This document shows, piece by piece, positions 6,008 through 13,201 of a stretch of DNA of 18,436 nucleotides; the first letter of the stretch is position 1; the number at the start of each line of letters is the position of its first letter. Position numbers and translations under genes: made by a program. The notes under the pieces were generated by a model. That model was given only the letters and a program-made list of their open reading frames with translations, had not been told where the DNA came from and did not search any database. Location: contig DAINSQ010000097.1 in assembly GCA_036741235.1 (NCBI GenBank), positions 1 to 18,436 on the forward strand. Reading direction: 5' to 3'. This DNA is from JABWBR01 sp036741235 (GTDB taxonomy: Bacteria > Bacteroidota > Bacteroidia > Chitinophagales > Saprospiraceae).

Positions 6008-7561
6008 ATGTCACAACAAGGCGATCTGTTCAAAAAATTGGTTTCGCACTGCAAGGAGTACGGATTCATCTATCCCTCCAGCGAAGTATATGATGGCTTG
6101 AGCGCAGTATACGACTACGGCCCCTACGGCGTTGAGCTCAAAAACAACATCAAGGATTACTGGTGGCGCGCTATGGTGCAAATGCACGAAAACATCGTGG
6201 GCATTGACGCCGCTATTTTCATGCATCCCAAAACCTGGAAAGCCTCGGGCCACGTCGACGCCTTCAACGACCCGCTTATCGACAACAAAGACAGCAAAAA
6301 GCGCTATCGTGCCGACCAGTTGGTGGAGGGATACATGGACAAACTCGAAGACAAAATCGAGAAAGAGGTAGAAAAAGCCCGCAAGCGATTCGGAGAGTCT
6401 TTTAATGAAGAGCTTTTCCGCGACACCAACGAGCGCGTGGTCAAATACCGCGAGGAATACGAGACGGTGCGGCAGCGTCTGGCTACGGCTATGGGCCAGG
6501 GCGACCTGGTCGACCTGAAAAACCTCATTGACGAACTCGAAATTGCCGACCCGGATACCGGTTCGCGCAACTGGACGGAGGTGCGCCAGTTTAACCTGAT
6601 GTTTTCTACCCAATTGGGCAATATTGCCGGCGAGGAGGGCAAGCTGTATTTGCGCCCCGAAACGGCGCAGGGTATTTTTGTCAATTTTTTAAACGTACAA
6701 AAAACCACCCGCCAGAAAATTCCCTTCGGCATCGCCCAAATTGGCAAGGCTTTCCGCAATGAGATCGTTGCCCGGCAGTTCATTTTCCGCATGCGCGAAT
6801 TCGAACAAATGGAGATGCAGTTTTTCCTGCGCCCCGGCGAAGAGCTCAAGTGGTACGCTTATTGGAAAGACATGCGCATGAAATGGCACCTCGCCATCGG
6901 CACGCCCGCATCCAAATTGCGTTTCAAAGACCACGATAATCTGGCCCACTATGCCAATGCCGCCGTGGATATTCAGTTTGAATTTCCCTTTGGTTTCAAA
7001 GAACTCGAGGGCATTCACTCGCGCACCGATTTCGACCTGGGCAGCCACCAGTCGCTGTCGGGTAAAAAAATGCAGTATTTCGATCCCGATCTCAACGAAA
7101 GTTATGTGCCTTATGTAGTAGAGACCTCCATAGGTTGCGACCGTATGTTCCTGGCCATGCTCAGTAATGCGCTCATTGAAGAAACCGTGCCCGACGCGCA
7201 GGGAGAAGACGCATCGCGCGTTGTGCTTAAGCTGCATCCCGCCCTGGCGCCCGTCAAATGCGCCGTGTTGCCGCTGGTGCGCAATAAGGAGGAATTGCCT
7301 GCCAAAGCCCGGGAAGTATTCAACAGGCTCAAGTTGTCGTTCCTTTGCCAATACGACGAAAAGGACGCCATCGGCCGCCGCTACCGCCGCCAGGATGCCA
7401 TCGGCACACCCTACTGCGTAACCGTAGATTTCCAAACGCTCGAAGATAATACCGTTACCATCCGCGAACGCGACACTATGCAACAGGAACGCGTACATAT
7501 CGATCAGGTGGAGGATATTGTCCTGAAACGCGTGGATATGAAAAATCTATTACTGGGTTAA
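6008..7561 (+). CDS. glyS: Glycyl-tRNA synthetase, homodimeric class II type
   Basis: Charges tRNA-Gly with glycine in the cytoplasm. The 517-residue product is the single-chain (alpha2) glycyl-tRNA synthetase, as in Bacteroidota, archaea and eukaryotes, not the alpha2beta2 enzyme of proteobacteria. The N-terminus has the diagnostic LVSHCKEYGFIYPSSEVY and YDYGPYGVELKNNIKDYWW. A charged helical insertion spans about 100-175. The class II core follows with FNLMFSTQLG, LYLRPETAQGIFVNF, motif 2 IGKAFRNEI and FRMREFEQMEMQFF, and motif 3 SIGCDRMFLAML. The anticodon-binding domain occupies the last 110 residues (KCAVLPLVRNKEELP onward). Length and ends match the family. It is divergent from the enoyl-CoA hydratase gene, with a 172-base space showing no clear -7 box, and is followed by a palindromic repeat. 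Confidence 0.97.
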   Translation: MSQQGDLFKKLVSHCKEYGFIYPSSEVYDGLSAVYDYGPYGVELKNNIKDYWWRAMVQMHENIVGIDAAIFMHPKTWKASGHVDAFNDPLIDNKDSKKRYRADQLVEGYMDKLEDKIEKEVEKARKRFGESFNEELFRDTNERVVKYREEYETVRQRLATAMGQGDLVDLKNLIDELEIADPDTGSRNWTEVRQFNLMFSTQLGNIAGEEGKLYLRPETAQGIFVNFLNVQKTTRQKIPFGIAQIGKAFRNEIVARQFIFRMREFEQMEMQFFLRPGEELKWYAYWKDMRMKWHLAIGTPASKLRFKDHDNLAHYANAAVDIQFEFPFGFKELEGIHSRTDFDLGSHQSLSGKKMQYFDPDLNESYVPYVVETSIGCDRMFLAMLSNALIEETVPDAQGEDASRVVLKLHPALAPVKCAVLPLVRNKEELPAKAREVFNRLKLSFLCQYDEKDAIGRRYRRQDAIGTPYCVTVDFQTLEDNTVTIRERDTMQQERVHIDQVEDIVLKRVDMKNLLLG

Positions 7562-7567
7562 TTATCA

Positions 7568-7645
7568 GTTGTGGGTTGTAGGCCAGCCAGCCAGTAGAGA
7601 CAAATCACGATTTGTCTCTACATAACCAAACCCACAACCCACAAC
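7568..7645. repeat. Nested palindromic intergenic element (GTTGTGGGTTGT arms, GTAGAGACAAATC core)
   Basis: GTTGTGGGTTGT (7568-7579) is perfectly inverted at 7634-7645. Inside, GTAGAGACAAATC (7594-7606) and GATTTGTCTCTAC (7609-7621) form a perfect 13-bp stem with a 2-base loop. A CCAG triplet repeat lies between the arms. The core resembles short palindromic repeats found in many copies in Bacteroidota and cyanobacteria. It begins 7 bases after the glyS stop and may also terminate transcription. Confidence 0.8.
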
Positions 7646-7659
7646 AGATCACCAGCCAT

Positions 7660-8097
7660 ATGCCCTACCTCCTTGCCATCATGATTGCGCTCGCCGGCCT
7701 ATCCAACGCGCCGAACAAGGGTAGCCTTGTCATTGCTATCGACCCTGATGAGCGTAAAAAAGGCGCTGTGCATATCGCCGTTTTTCAAAACGAAGCGGCG
7801 TTTAAGAAAAAAAGCGGGGGCGTTTTTGAAAAAGTACTTCCGTATTCCGCTGCGGGCAAATACAGGCTGGAAGTGCCGGCCCTGGCTTACGGTCGTTACT
7901 CGGTTGCCGTTTTCCAGGATCCCAACGGCAACGGGCGGTTGGATACCAACAAACTCGGCATCCCTACCGAGCCTTACGGCTTTTCCAATAACCCTCGCGT
8001 GAAATGGAGCGCTCCTACTTTCGAAGAAACCGCCGTTTCTCTCCAATCTGCCTCGCTTGAGCTGTCTATTGAGATGAAAACCTGGAAGCAGCAATAA
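7660..8097 (+). CDS. Exported DUF2141-family protein
   Basis: A 145-residue protein of the DUF2141 family, a small beta-sandwich exported by many Bacteroidota and proteobacteria; its biochemical role is not known. I start it at ATG 7660, where a hydrophobic signal sequence (MPYLLAIMIALAGLS) begins. An in-frame start at 7612 lies inside the palindromic repeat and would bury the signal. The family pattern is clear: VIAIDPDERKKGAVHIAVFQNEAAFKKK, the conserved LEVPALAYGRYSVAVFQDPNGNGRLDTNKLGIPTEPYGFSNNPR, and a final strand ASLELSIEMKTWKQ. The DxNGNGRLD segment resembles a calcium-binding loop. It sits between glyS and truA and probably has its own transcript, since the repeat separates it from glyS. 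Confidence 0.88.
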   Translation: MPYLLAIMIALAGLSNAPNKGSLVIAIDPDERKKGAVHIAVFQNEAAFKKKSGGVFEKVLPYSAAGKYRLEVPALAYGRYSVAVFQDPNGNGRLDTNKLGIPTEPYGFSNNPRVKWSAPTFEETAVSLQSASLELSIEMKTWKQQ

Positions 8098-8175
8098 AGT
8101 TTCTCTCCGCTTCATCCTGCATCCTGTCTGGATTGTCAATCAACCTGCGATAAACATATTACCGGCAACAGCTAT

Positions 8176-8183
8176 TATCTTTG
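8176..8183 (+). promoter_or_regulatory. -7 box of a truA promoter (TATCTTTG)
   Basis: TATCTTTG matches the Bacteroidota TAnnTTTG consensus exactly and lies 21 bases before the truA ATG. No clear -33 TTTG is seen at the usual distance. Confidence 0.55.
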
Positions 8184-8204
8184 CGGATAACCAAGCCTTA
8201 AGCG

Positions 8205-8948
8205 ATGAGGTATTTTGCAGAGATGGCATACAATGGGGCGGCATACCACGGGTGGCAGGAGCAGCCGCATAGTGCAAGCGTACAGGAAACCGTGGCGGGT
8301 AAGATGGGTTTGATTTTAGGCCGGCAATTGGAGATCACCGGCTGCGGGCGTACCGATGCGGGCGTGCACGCGAGTCAATATTTTTTTCATTTTGATCACG
8401 AAGGCGAGTTTCCGGCTCATTTTCTTTCCCGGCTCAATCGCATATTGCCTGCCGATATAGCCATTTACCGCTTTATTCCTGTGGCCGATGATGCCCACGC
8501 CAGGTTTGACGCCGCGCACCGGGCTTATGATTACTATATCACGCTGCGCAAAGACCCCTTTCGACAGCAAACCGCGTACTACTACCCATTTGCCGACAAG
8601 CTCGACCTCCCGGCCATGCAGTCGGCTGCCGCATTGTTACTCGATTATGAGTTGTTTTATCCGTTTTGCAAAAGCGATACGGATGTAAAAACCAACCGCT
8701 GCGATTTGCGACAAGCAGAATGGATATGGGAAGAAGAGGCGTACCAACTGCGATTTCATATTGCTGCCGATCGTTTTCTGCGGGGCATGGTTCGGCTGAT
8801 CGTGGGCATGTGCCTGTCGGTAGGCTCCGGTCAATACGGCCTTGACGCTGTAAAAGAGGCTATGGACAAACAGACGCGCCTGCAAAAAAGCCTCAGCGTG
8901 CCGCCCGAAGGGTTGTTTTTGTCGGAGGTGCGGTATGCTTATCTATAA
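8205..8948 (+). CDS. truA: tRNA pseudouridine(38-40) synthase TruA
   Basis: Converts uridines 38-40 in the anticodon arm of tRNAs to pseudouridine, in the cytoplasm. The 247-residue product has the conserved MAYNGAAYHGWQEQ start, the catalytic-Asp motif GCGRTDAGVHAS (Asp51), then FHFDHEGEFPAHFLSRLNRILPADIAI and AHRAYDYYI. Near the C-terminus are FRFHIAADRFLRGMVRLIVGMCLSVGSG-like segments (FLRGMVRLIVG) and PPEGLFLSEVRY. The length is normal. The start at ATG 8205 is supported by the -7 box just upstream. It ends 10 bases before the stop of a leftward small exported-protein gene, with no hairpin between them. Confidence 0.96.
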   Translation: MRYFAEMAYNGAAYHGWQEQPHSASVQETVAGKMGLILGRQLEITGCGRTDAGVHASQYFFHFDHEGEFPAHFLSRLNRILPADIAIYRFIPVADDAHARFDAAHRAYDYYITLRKDPFRQQTAYYYPFADKLDLPAMQSAAALLLDYELFYPFCKSDTDVKTNRCDLRQAEWIWEEEAYQLRFHIAADRFLRGMVRLIVGMCLSVGSGQYGLDAVKEAMDKQTRLQKSLSVPPEGLFLSEVRYAYL

Positions 8949-8958
8949 CAACAATATT

Positions 8959-9414
8959 TTAGGCTTTAGACCCATCCGCTTTCTTGAGCAGGAGTTTGCC
9001 CAATTGTCGTTTTTTTGAAAAAACCTGAGGGGTAATTTCCTGCCAATAGCCCTGCAGGTTGGTGTCCCAGATGCCGTTGTTGTGGATGATCTGATAAGTG
9101 CGGAAATAGGGTGGCGGAGCCTGGCCTTCTTTGCCGATAAATTCAAACTCATTGATATACATCGAGCGGTCATGGTACATCGTACCCTTAAGCGACATCT
9201 CCACGATTTCGCCTTTGCCGAGGTGCAGGTAGGATTTGCCTCGAATGTGTTTACCCTTTTGTTCGAGCCACAGTTCCAGGCGGTAGCCGGTGGTCGATTC
9301 GAGCCCGCCCGTGGTAAGCACCCCCGACCACAAGCCGGAGACGGTGCGTTTTTGAGCGGGCGCCTGAGCCAAAAACAGCACAAAACAGATTGAGGCAAAC
9401 AGGTATTTTTTCAT
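8959..9414 (-). CDS. Small exported beta-rich protein of unknown function
   Basis: A 151-residue protein starting with a clear signal peptide (MKKYLFASICFVLFLAQAPAQ, cleavage near residue 20). The mature part is beta-rich: VSGLWSGVLTTGG, YRLELWLEQKGKHIRGKSYLHLG, EIVEMSLKGTMYHDRSMYINEFEFI and GYWQEITP. This pattern of alternating strands with a GxWxG start is found in small exported Bacteroidota proteins of unknown function with a lipocalin-like look. No catalytic residues can be named. It converges on truA with 10 bases between stop codons. The mature region has no cysteines and no lipobox. Confidence 0.75.
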   Translation of the reverse strand: MKKYLFASICFVLFLAQAPAQKRTVSGLWSGVLTTGGLESTTGYRLELWLEQKGKHIRGKSYLHLGKGEIVEMSLKGTMYHDRSMYINEFEFIGKEGQAPPPYFRTYQIIHNNGIWDTNLQGYWQEITPQVFSKKRQLGKLLLKKADGSKA

Positions 9415-9581
9415 GGCGTCGATTTTATTGTAACCGGCTGTCAGCCAATATACGCTATTTGGGCGTATTGCTGCAACAGATAATTAATTCGGGTGTGACA
9501 TAAAATATTACATGAATACTGATTTATTCAAATTTTTTAAACCAACATCCGGCATTAAATGTATTATCACAAGACTTAGTC

Positions 9582-9589
9582 TAAATTTG
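9582..9589 (+). promoter_or_regulatory. -7 box of the bacilliredoxin gene promoter (TAAATTTG)
   Basis: An exact TAnnTTTG match 22 bases before ATG 9611. It supports that start over an in-frame ATG at 9512, which would place the promoter inside the coding region. Confidence 0.55.
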
Positions 9590-9610
9590 TATAAAAAAAA
9601 GAACACGCAT

Positions 9611-10027
9611 ATGTATCCAGTTCAATTGACCGAACCGATGGCAAAAGACCTGACCGACTTCGGGTTTGAAAGCCTTCAAACGCCGGAAGCGGTAGATGCC
9701 GTATTGTCTTCCAAAGCGGGTACCGTGATGGTAGTTGTAAATTCTGTGTGCGGCTGTGCGGCTGCCAATGCGCGCCCCGGCGCCAAAATGGCCGTCAAGC
9801 GCAGTGAAAAGCGCCCCGATCGCCTGGTAACGGTTTTTGCTGGCGTAGACGGCCCGGCTACGGCCCGCGCCCGCGAGTATATGTTGCCCTACCCGCCTTC
9901 TTCGCCTTCCATTGCTTTGTTTAAAGACGGCCAACTTGTACACTTCCTCGAACGCCACCATATTGAAGGCCGTTCTGCCGAGATTATCGCCGCCAATTTG
10001 GAGATGGCGATTGAGCGGTATTGTTGA
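9611..10027 (+). CDS. BrxA/BrxB-family bacilliredoxin
   Basis: A 138-residue thioredoxin-fold protein of the YphP/BrxA/BrxB (DUF1094) family. In Firmicutes these remove bacillithiol from proteins; homologues are widespread in Bacteroidota. The start MYPVQLTEPMAKDLTDFGFESLQT is characteristic. The redox motif is CGC (Cys47-Gly48-Cys49) in VVVNSVCGCAAANARPG, as expected. FAGVDGPATARAREYM, PYPPSSPSIALFKDGQLVHFLERH and the C-terminal NLEMAIERYC follow; the C-terminal cysteine is typical of this phylum's proteins. Start 9611 is chosen because the family begins there and a -7 box lies just upstream. It is cytoplasmic and monocistronic by context. Confidence 0.93.
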   Translation: MYPVQLTEPMAKDLTDFGFESLQTPEAVDAVLSSKAGTVMVVVNSVCGCAAANARPGAKMAVKRSEKRPDRLVTVFAGVDGPATARAREYMLPYPPSSPSIALFKDGQLVHFLERHHIEGRSAEIIAANLEMAIERYC

Positions 10028-10155
10028 GGTTGTCGGTTGTGGGTTGTAGGTTCCAGGTTGTAAGTTGTAGGTTTGTTGGTTCACTCTTATTCATAAACCT
10101 ATAAACGCTTAAACTTATAAACGAACCCACAACCCACAACCGAGAACTGACAACC
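10028..10155. repeat. Long inverted low-complexity element of GGTTGT / ACAACC words
   Basis: The left arm GGTTGTCGGTTGTGGGTTG... (10028-10052) pairs with the inverse of 10124-10155; the right arm is interrupted by an extra AGTTCTC-like bulge. The interior holds more GTTGTAGGTT words, then TATAAAC-type words (10093-10122). It begins directly after the bacilliredoxin stop and fills most of the 255-base space before the next gene. No gene is seen in it. Confidence 0.75.
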
Positions 10156-10194
10156 GCCAAAAACCTGACTTTTCCTTTTCTTTTGTTGCTGGAA

Positions 10195-10202
10195 TACTTT
10201 TG
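10195..10202 (+). promoter_or_regulatory. Possible upstream -7 box (TACTTTTG)
   Basis: An exact TAnnTTTG match 80 bases before the GWxTD gene start. It may be a first of two tandem promoters; the second is at 10234-10241. Confidence 0.4.
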
Positions 10203-10233
10203 CGGCCCACTGGATTATGATGTCCAATTGGGC

Positions 10234-10241
10234 TATCTTTG
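10234..10241 (+). promoter_or_regulatory. -7 box of the GWxTD gene promoter (TATCTTTG)
   Basis: An exact match to TAnnTTTG, 41 bases before ATG 10283, identical in sequence to the truA box. A leader of about 35 bases would result. Confidence 0.55.
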
Positions 10242-10282
10242 TATAATGGGGTTTTTATTTTCACATAAAGTACAATTTCCCA

Positions 10283-11737
10283 ATGAAAAATATTCGCCTG
10301 TTGTTACTGCTGTTGGTCATGGGTTGGGCTATGCGCTCATCGGCCATTGATGCTAGTTTGTCGTTTGCAACCTTCAAGGGTATTGACCAACATTACATAG
10401 AAGTATACCTGCACATCGCAGGCAAATCGGTGACCTTTGTGCCCGTAAATGACTCGCTGGGTCAGGCGGGGGTAGAGGTGTTACTGGTGTTCAAAAAAGG
10501 CGAAGAGATCGTCAAATTTGACAAATTCCAGCTCAATAGCCCGGTTACACCGAGGATACTCGACTTTATCGACTTGAAAAGGTATTCGCTTGCCGACGGC
10601 AACTATCAACTGCTGGTGAGCGTCAAGGACGTTAACAATGCCGAAAATGCCAAGGAATACAGCACGCAGTGCACCATTGCCTTTGACGGCGATGCCCTGA
10701 TGCAATCCGATATTCAACTGTTGGCCGAAGTACACAAAGACGAAGGCAACGGCGTTTTTGTAAAAAACGGCTTGTACATGGAGCCGCTGCCTTACAATTT
10801 TTACGGCAAATACGCGTCTACGCTGTCGTTTTACTGCGAAGTGTACAACGCCGACAAAGCCATTGCCGAAGATTATGCAGTGAGCTATTTCATCGAACAG
10901 CCGGGCGAGCAAGGGGCTAACGCCAAAATAATGACCATCGGCCACAAGCGCCAAAAACCTGCCGCCCTTACGCCTGTGTTGATGCAGATGGACATTTCCA
11001 GCCTGCCTTCGGGCAATTACAACCTCGTGGTGGAAGTGCGCAACAAGACCAAACAAATGCTGAGCCGGAAATCGTTGTTTTTTCAGCGGAGCAATCCTTA
11101 TCTCAACGCCAAACAAATTGATTTGAGCGGCGTCAATATCGCCGATGAGTTTGTGAGCCGCCTCGACAAAAAAGCGCTGAATTACAGCTTGCGCGCTATC
11201 ACCCCGCTGCTGCCTCCCAACGACGTAGAGGTGGTCAATTTGATGCTCAAAAACGACTCGCTCAACGCCCAGCGCATGTACCTGCTTAGCTATTGGCTGC
11301 AACAAAGCCCGACAGCCCCCCAACTGGCCTACGAAAAATTTATGGAAGTAGCCGCCGCCGTCGACAAGATGTTCCACTCCGGCTTCCGCTATGGCTTTGA
11401 AACCGACCGCGGTTATGTGTATATCAAATACGGACAGCCCAACGATATCGAACGCCGCGAAACGGAACCTTCAGCGCCGCCCTATGAAATCTGGTCGTAT
11501 AACGAAATCAAGCAAACCCGGCAGAATAATGTCAGGTTTGTATTCTATAACCCCTCACTGGCTGCAGAAGATTTTATACTGCTGCACTCCGATGTGGTGG
11601 GCGAAATCAACAATCCGCAGTGGATGCGCGAACTATACCGCGACGCTCCCAACGAAATCGACGGCAATTATTTTGACGGCACAGGCGTACGGGAAAACAT
11701 TAATCGGAATGCAGGCCGGGTGATCAGAGATAATTGA
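10283..11737 (+). CDS. Exported GWxTD domain-containing protein
   Basis: A 484-residue exported protein with a signal peptide (MKNIRLLLLLLVMGWAMRSSA). Residues about 25-270 are beta-rich, with repeated Ig-like or carbohydrate-binding-like patterns (YIEVYLHIAGKS, GNYQLLVSVKD, SGNYNLVVEVRNK). The C-terminal GWxTD domain spans about 340-450: FMEVAAAVDKMFHSGFRYGFETDRGYVYIKYGQPNDIERR, then YEIWSYNEI. At the name-giving motif the sequence is GFETD (371-375), with Phe for Trp, a common variant. The domain is widespread in Bacteroidota and related phyla; its function is not known, and surface or envelope roles are suggested by its export. The stop TGA (11735-11737) is followed 38 bases later by the amidase gene on the same strand, so the two may be cotranscribed, which would fit an envelope role. 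Confidence 0.9.
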   Translation: MKNIRLLLLLLVMGWAMRSSAIDASLSFATFKGIDQHYIEVYLHIAGKSVTFVPVNDSLGQAGVEVLLVFKKGEEIVKFDKFQLNSPVTPRILDFIDLKRYSLADGNYQLLVSVKDVNNAENAKEYSTQCTIAFDGDALMQSDIQLLAEVHKDEGNGVFVKNGLYMEPLPYNFYGKYASTLSFYCEVYNADKAIAEDYAVSYFIEQPGEQGANAKIMTIGHKRQKPAALTPVLMQMDISSLPSGNYNLVVEVRNKTKQMLSRKSLFFQRSNPYLNAKQIDLSGVNIADEFVSRLDKKALNYSLRAITPLLPPNDVEVVNLMLKNDSLNAQRMYLLSYWLQQSPTAPQLAYEKFMEVAAAVDKMFHSGFRYGFETDRGYVYIKYGQPNDIERRETEPSAPPYEIWSYNEIKQTRQNNVRFVFYNPSLAAEDFILLHSDVVGEINNPQWMRELYRDAPNEIDGNYFDGTGVRENINRNAGRVIRDN

Positions 11738-11775
11738 CCGTAGTTTTTCCTTATATTTACCCCAAAATCCATATC

Positions 11776-12402
11776 ATGAAAGACTTATGTATATACCTCG
11801 ACGCCGGCCACGGCGGCCTCGATAAAAACGGCAATTATGTAACCGCGCCCAGTAAACAGTTTGAACACACCAAAGGCGCTTTCCACAAGGGCCGCTGGTT
11901 TTTTGAAGGGGTATGGAACCGCACGCTTACCAACCGCGTAGCCGAGAAACTGCGCCAGTTGGGAGTTCCCTGTTACATCGTCAGCCACGAATACCTGGAT
12001 ACCTCATTGGAATACCGCGTGGATATAGCCAATTGGTATCACAAAAATTATAAAGAGGGACTCTATATCTCCAACCACGCCAATGCCGGCGGCGGTCAGG
12101 CTCGCGGCTACGAAATTTATACCTCGCCCGGTCAAACCGCCTCCGATACGGTTGCCGAATTGCACTGGAAAAACGTGAAAGACCTGCTTGGCGACCGTAT
12201 TTCGATGCGCGCGGATACTTCCGACGGCGATTACGACAAAGAGGCCCGCTTTTATGTGCTTACCAAAACCGCCATGCCGGCAATCCTGGTAGAACACCTC
12301 TTTTTCGACAATTACGACGACGCTGTGCTGCTGATGAACGACGAAATTATCGACCGCTTCGCGGAAGCCGAGGTGAGAACGGTGCTGCAGTATCGGGGGT
12401 AA
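11776..12402 (+). CDS. N-acetylmuramoyl-L-alanine amidase (Amidase_3 family)
   Basis: Zinc amidase that cleaves the bond between N-acetylmuramic acid and L-alanine in peptidoglycan. The 208-residue product carries the Amidase_3 ligands in order: His12 in DAGHGG, Glu44 in FFEGVWN, His101 in SNHANAGGG and the catalytic Glu173 in ILVEHLFFDN. The family usually has GFxSN after this Glu; here it is HLFFDN. The ATG at 11776 is chosen because the first conserved strand follows at once (MKDLCIYLDAGHGG). A TTG at 11734 overlapping the previous stop would only add a non-signal extension. No signal peptide is present, so either it exits by another route (phage-type amidases use holins) or it acts after lysis. 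It lies 38 bases after the GWxTD gene. Confidence 0.9.
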   Translation: MKDLCIYLDAGHGGLDKNGNYVTAPSKQFEHTKGAFHKGRWFFEGVWNRTLTNRVAEKLRQLGVPCYIVSHEYLDTSLEYRVDIANWYHKNYKEGLYISNHANAGGGQARGYEIYTSPGQTASDTVAELHWKNVKDLLGDRISMRADTSDGDYDKEARFYVLTKTAMPAILVEHLFFDNYDDAVLLMNDEIIDRFAEAEVRTVLQYRG

Positions 12403-12604
12403 TAACAGGCAAGTATAACGTTATATTCCGCAGGTTGATTAAGCGCTTGTATTGCACCTTGCCAAGTCATTATCATGGCACAGGTGAATTAATTATATTT
12501 TCCTTATCCAATAACCTGCCGAGTATATTATGCGATGACAATGAGTTGCCGATTGTGCTGAGTATATATTTGTTGCCTCGTCTTGGCAGTGGGTAAGTAT
12601 TTAT

Positions 12605-13201
12605 TCAAAATAATTTGAGCATTTCTTCGGCAACTAAATATACCCTAGAGGTTTTTGTCCCGGGAATAGGGCTATTCAGATCCATTTCAAGAGATTGACA
12701 ACGACTAATGGCATCAGATACAAGCGTTACAAATTTATCCGGGCTGTAACCACCTTTCACTACTTGGCTGAGCTCCTTTTTGAATCCCTGACAAGAACTT
12801 GAGTCGGAGTCTTGAATGTCTTTGATATGAAGAAGTAGCCAGACTTCGAAACAGGGATTGCTCAGCGCAAAGCCCCATCTTTCGCGTAAGCATAGTTCTG
12901 CGATTTCAAAAAGTTGATTTTCTTTCCATCTATCAACATCCATAACCAGCCAGATTTGGTCGCCCCACTTGATATTGGCTCCTTCCTTTTCTATGAAATT
13001 CACGAGTCTGTCCACTACCCATTTGGGGGCGGAAAGTGACCGGGTAGAATCAGGGGATAAAACCTTCACCTTTAGTCGTTGCGAACCATGCCCCAATCGC
13101 TCGAAGTACTCTTTTTCACGTTTTTCCCCTTCGCAAGCTATGACAAATAAGCGGGCATCACGAAAGGGTTCACCTCTCTTATACCCCCTGTTCTTGCGCA
13201 T
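12605..13201 (-). CDS. rloB: RloB-family protein (TOPRIM-like nuclease partner)
   Basis: A 198-residue protein of the RloB family. Such proteins pair with an ABC-type ATPase (RloA) and are related to AbiLii-type abortive infection proteins. Family features are the basic N-terminus RKNRGYKRGEPFRDAR, the strand and acidic motif FVIACEGEKREKEYF (Glu24, Glu26), the DxD motif in WLVMDVDRW (Asp88, Asp90), and the conserved SNPCFEVWLLLH (114-125). The Glu and DxD arrangement is that of a TOPRIM fold, implying metal-dependent nuclease activity, although this is inferred. The ATG at 13199-13201 lies inside the upstream ATPase gene (23-base overlap), indicating translational coupling. The region is visibly AT-richer than its neighbours, suggesting transfer. 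About 200 bases without a gene separate it from the amidase gene. Confidence 0.88.
   Translation of the reverse strand: MRKNRGYKRGEPFRDARLFVIACEGEKREKEYFERLGHGSQRLKVKVLSPDSTRSLSAPKWVVDRLVNFIEKEGANIKWGDQIWLVMDVDRWKENQLFEIAELCLRERWGFALSNPCFEVWLLLHIKDIQDSDSSSCQGFKKELSQVVKGGYSPDKFVTLVSDAISRCQSLEMDLNSPIPGTKTSRVYLVAEEMLKLF

Noticed and set aside
6689..7498. Long open frame antisense to glyS (269 codons)
   Set aside because: No recognisable domain and completely inside glyS.
9512..9610. In-frame upstream extension of the bacilliredoxin gene from ATG 9512
   Set aside because: The family starts at MYPVQLTEP, and a -7 box lies inside the extension.
7568..10155. CRISPR array suggested by repeated GTTGTGGGTTGT words
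   Set aside because: There are no regular repeat-spacer units and no cas genes; the words are irregular and inverted.
10481..11377. Long open frame antisense to the GWxTD gene (298 codons)
   Set aside because: No family pattern; covered by a well-supported exported protein gene.
12414..12425. TATAACGTTATA perfect palindrome after the amidase gene
   Set aside because: Short and AT-rich, in convergent space, with no promoter beside it; likely chance.
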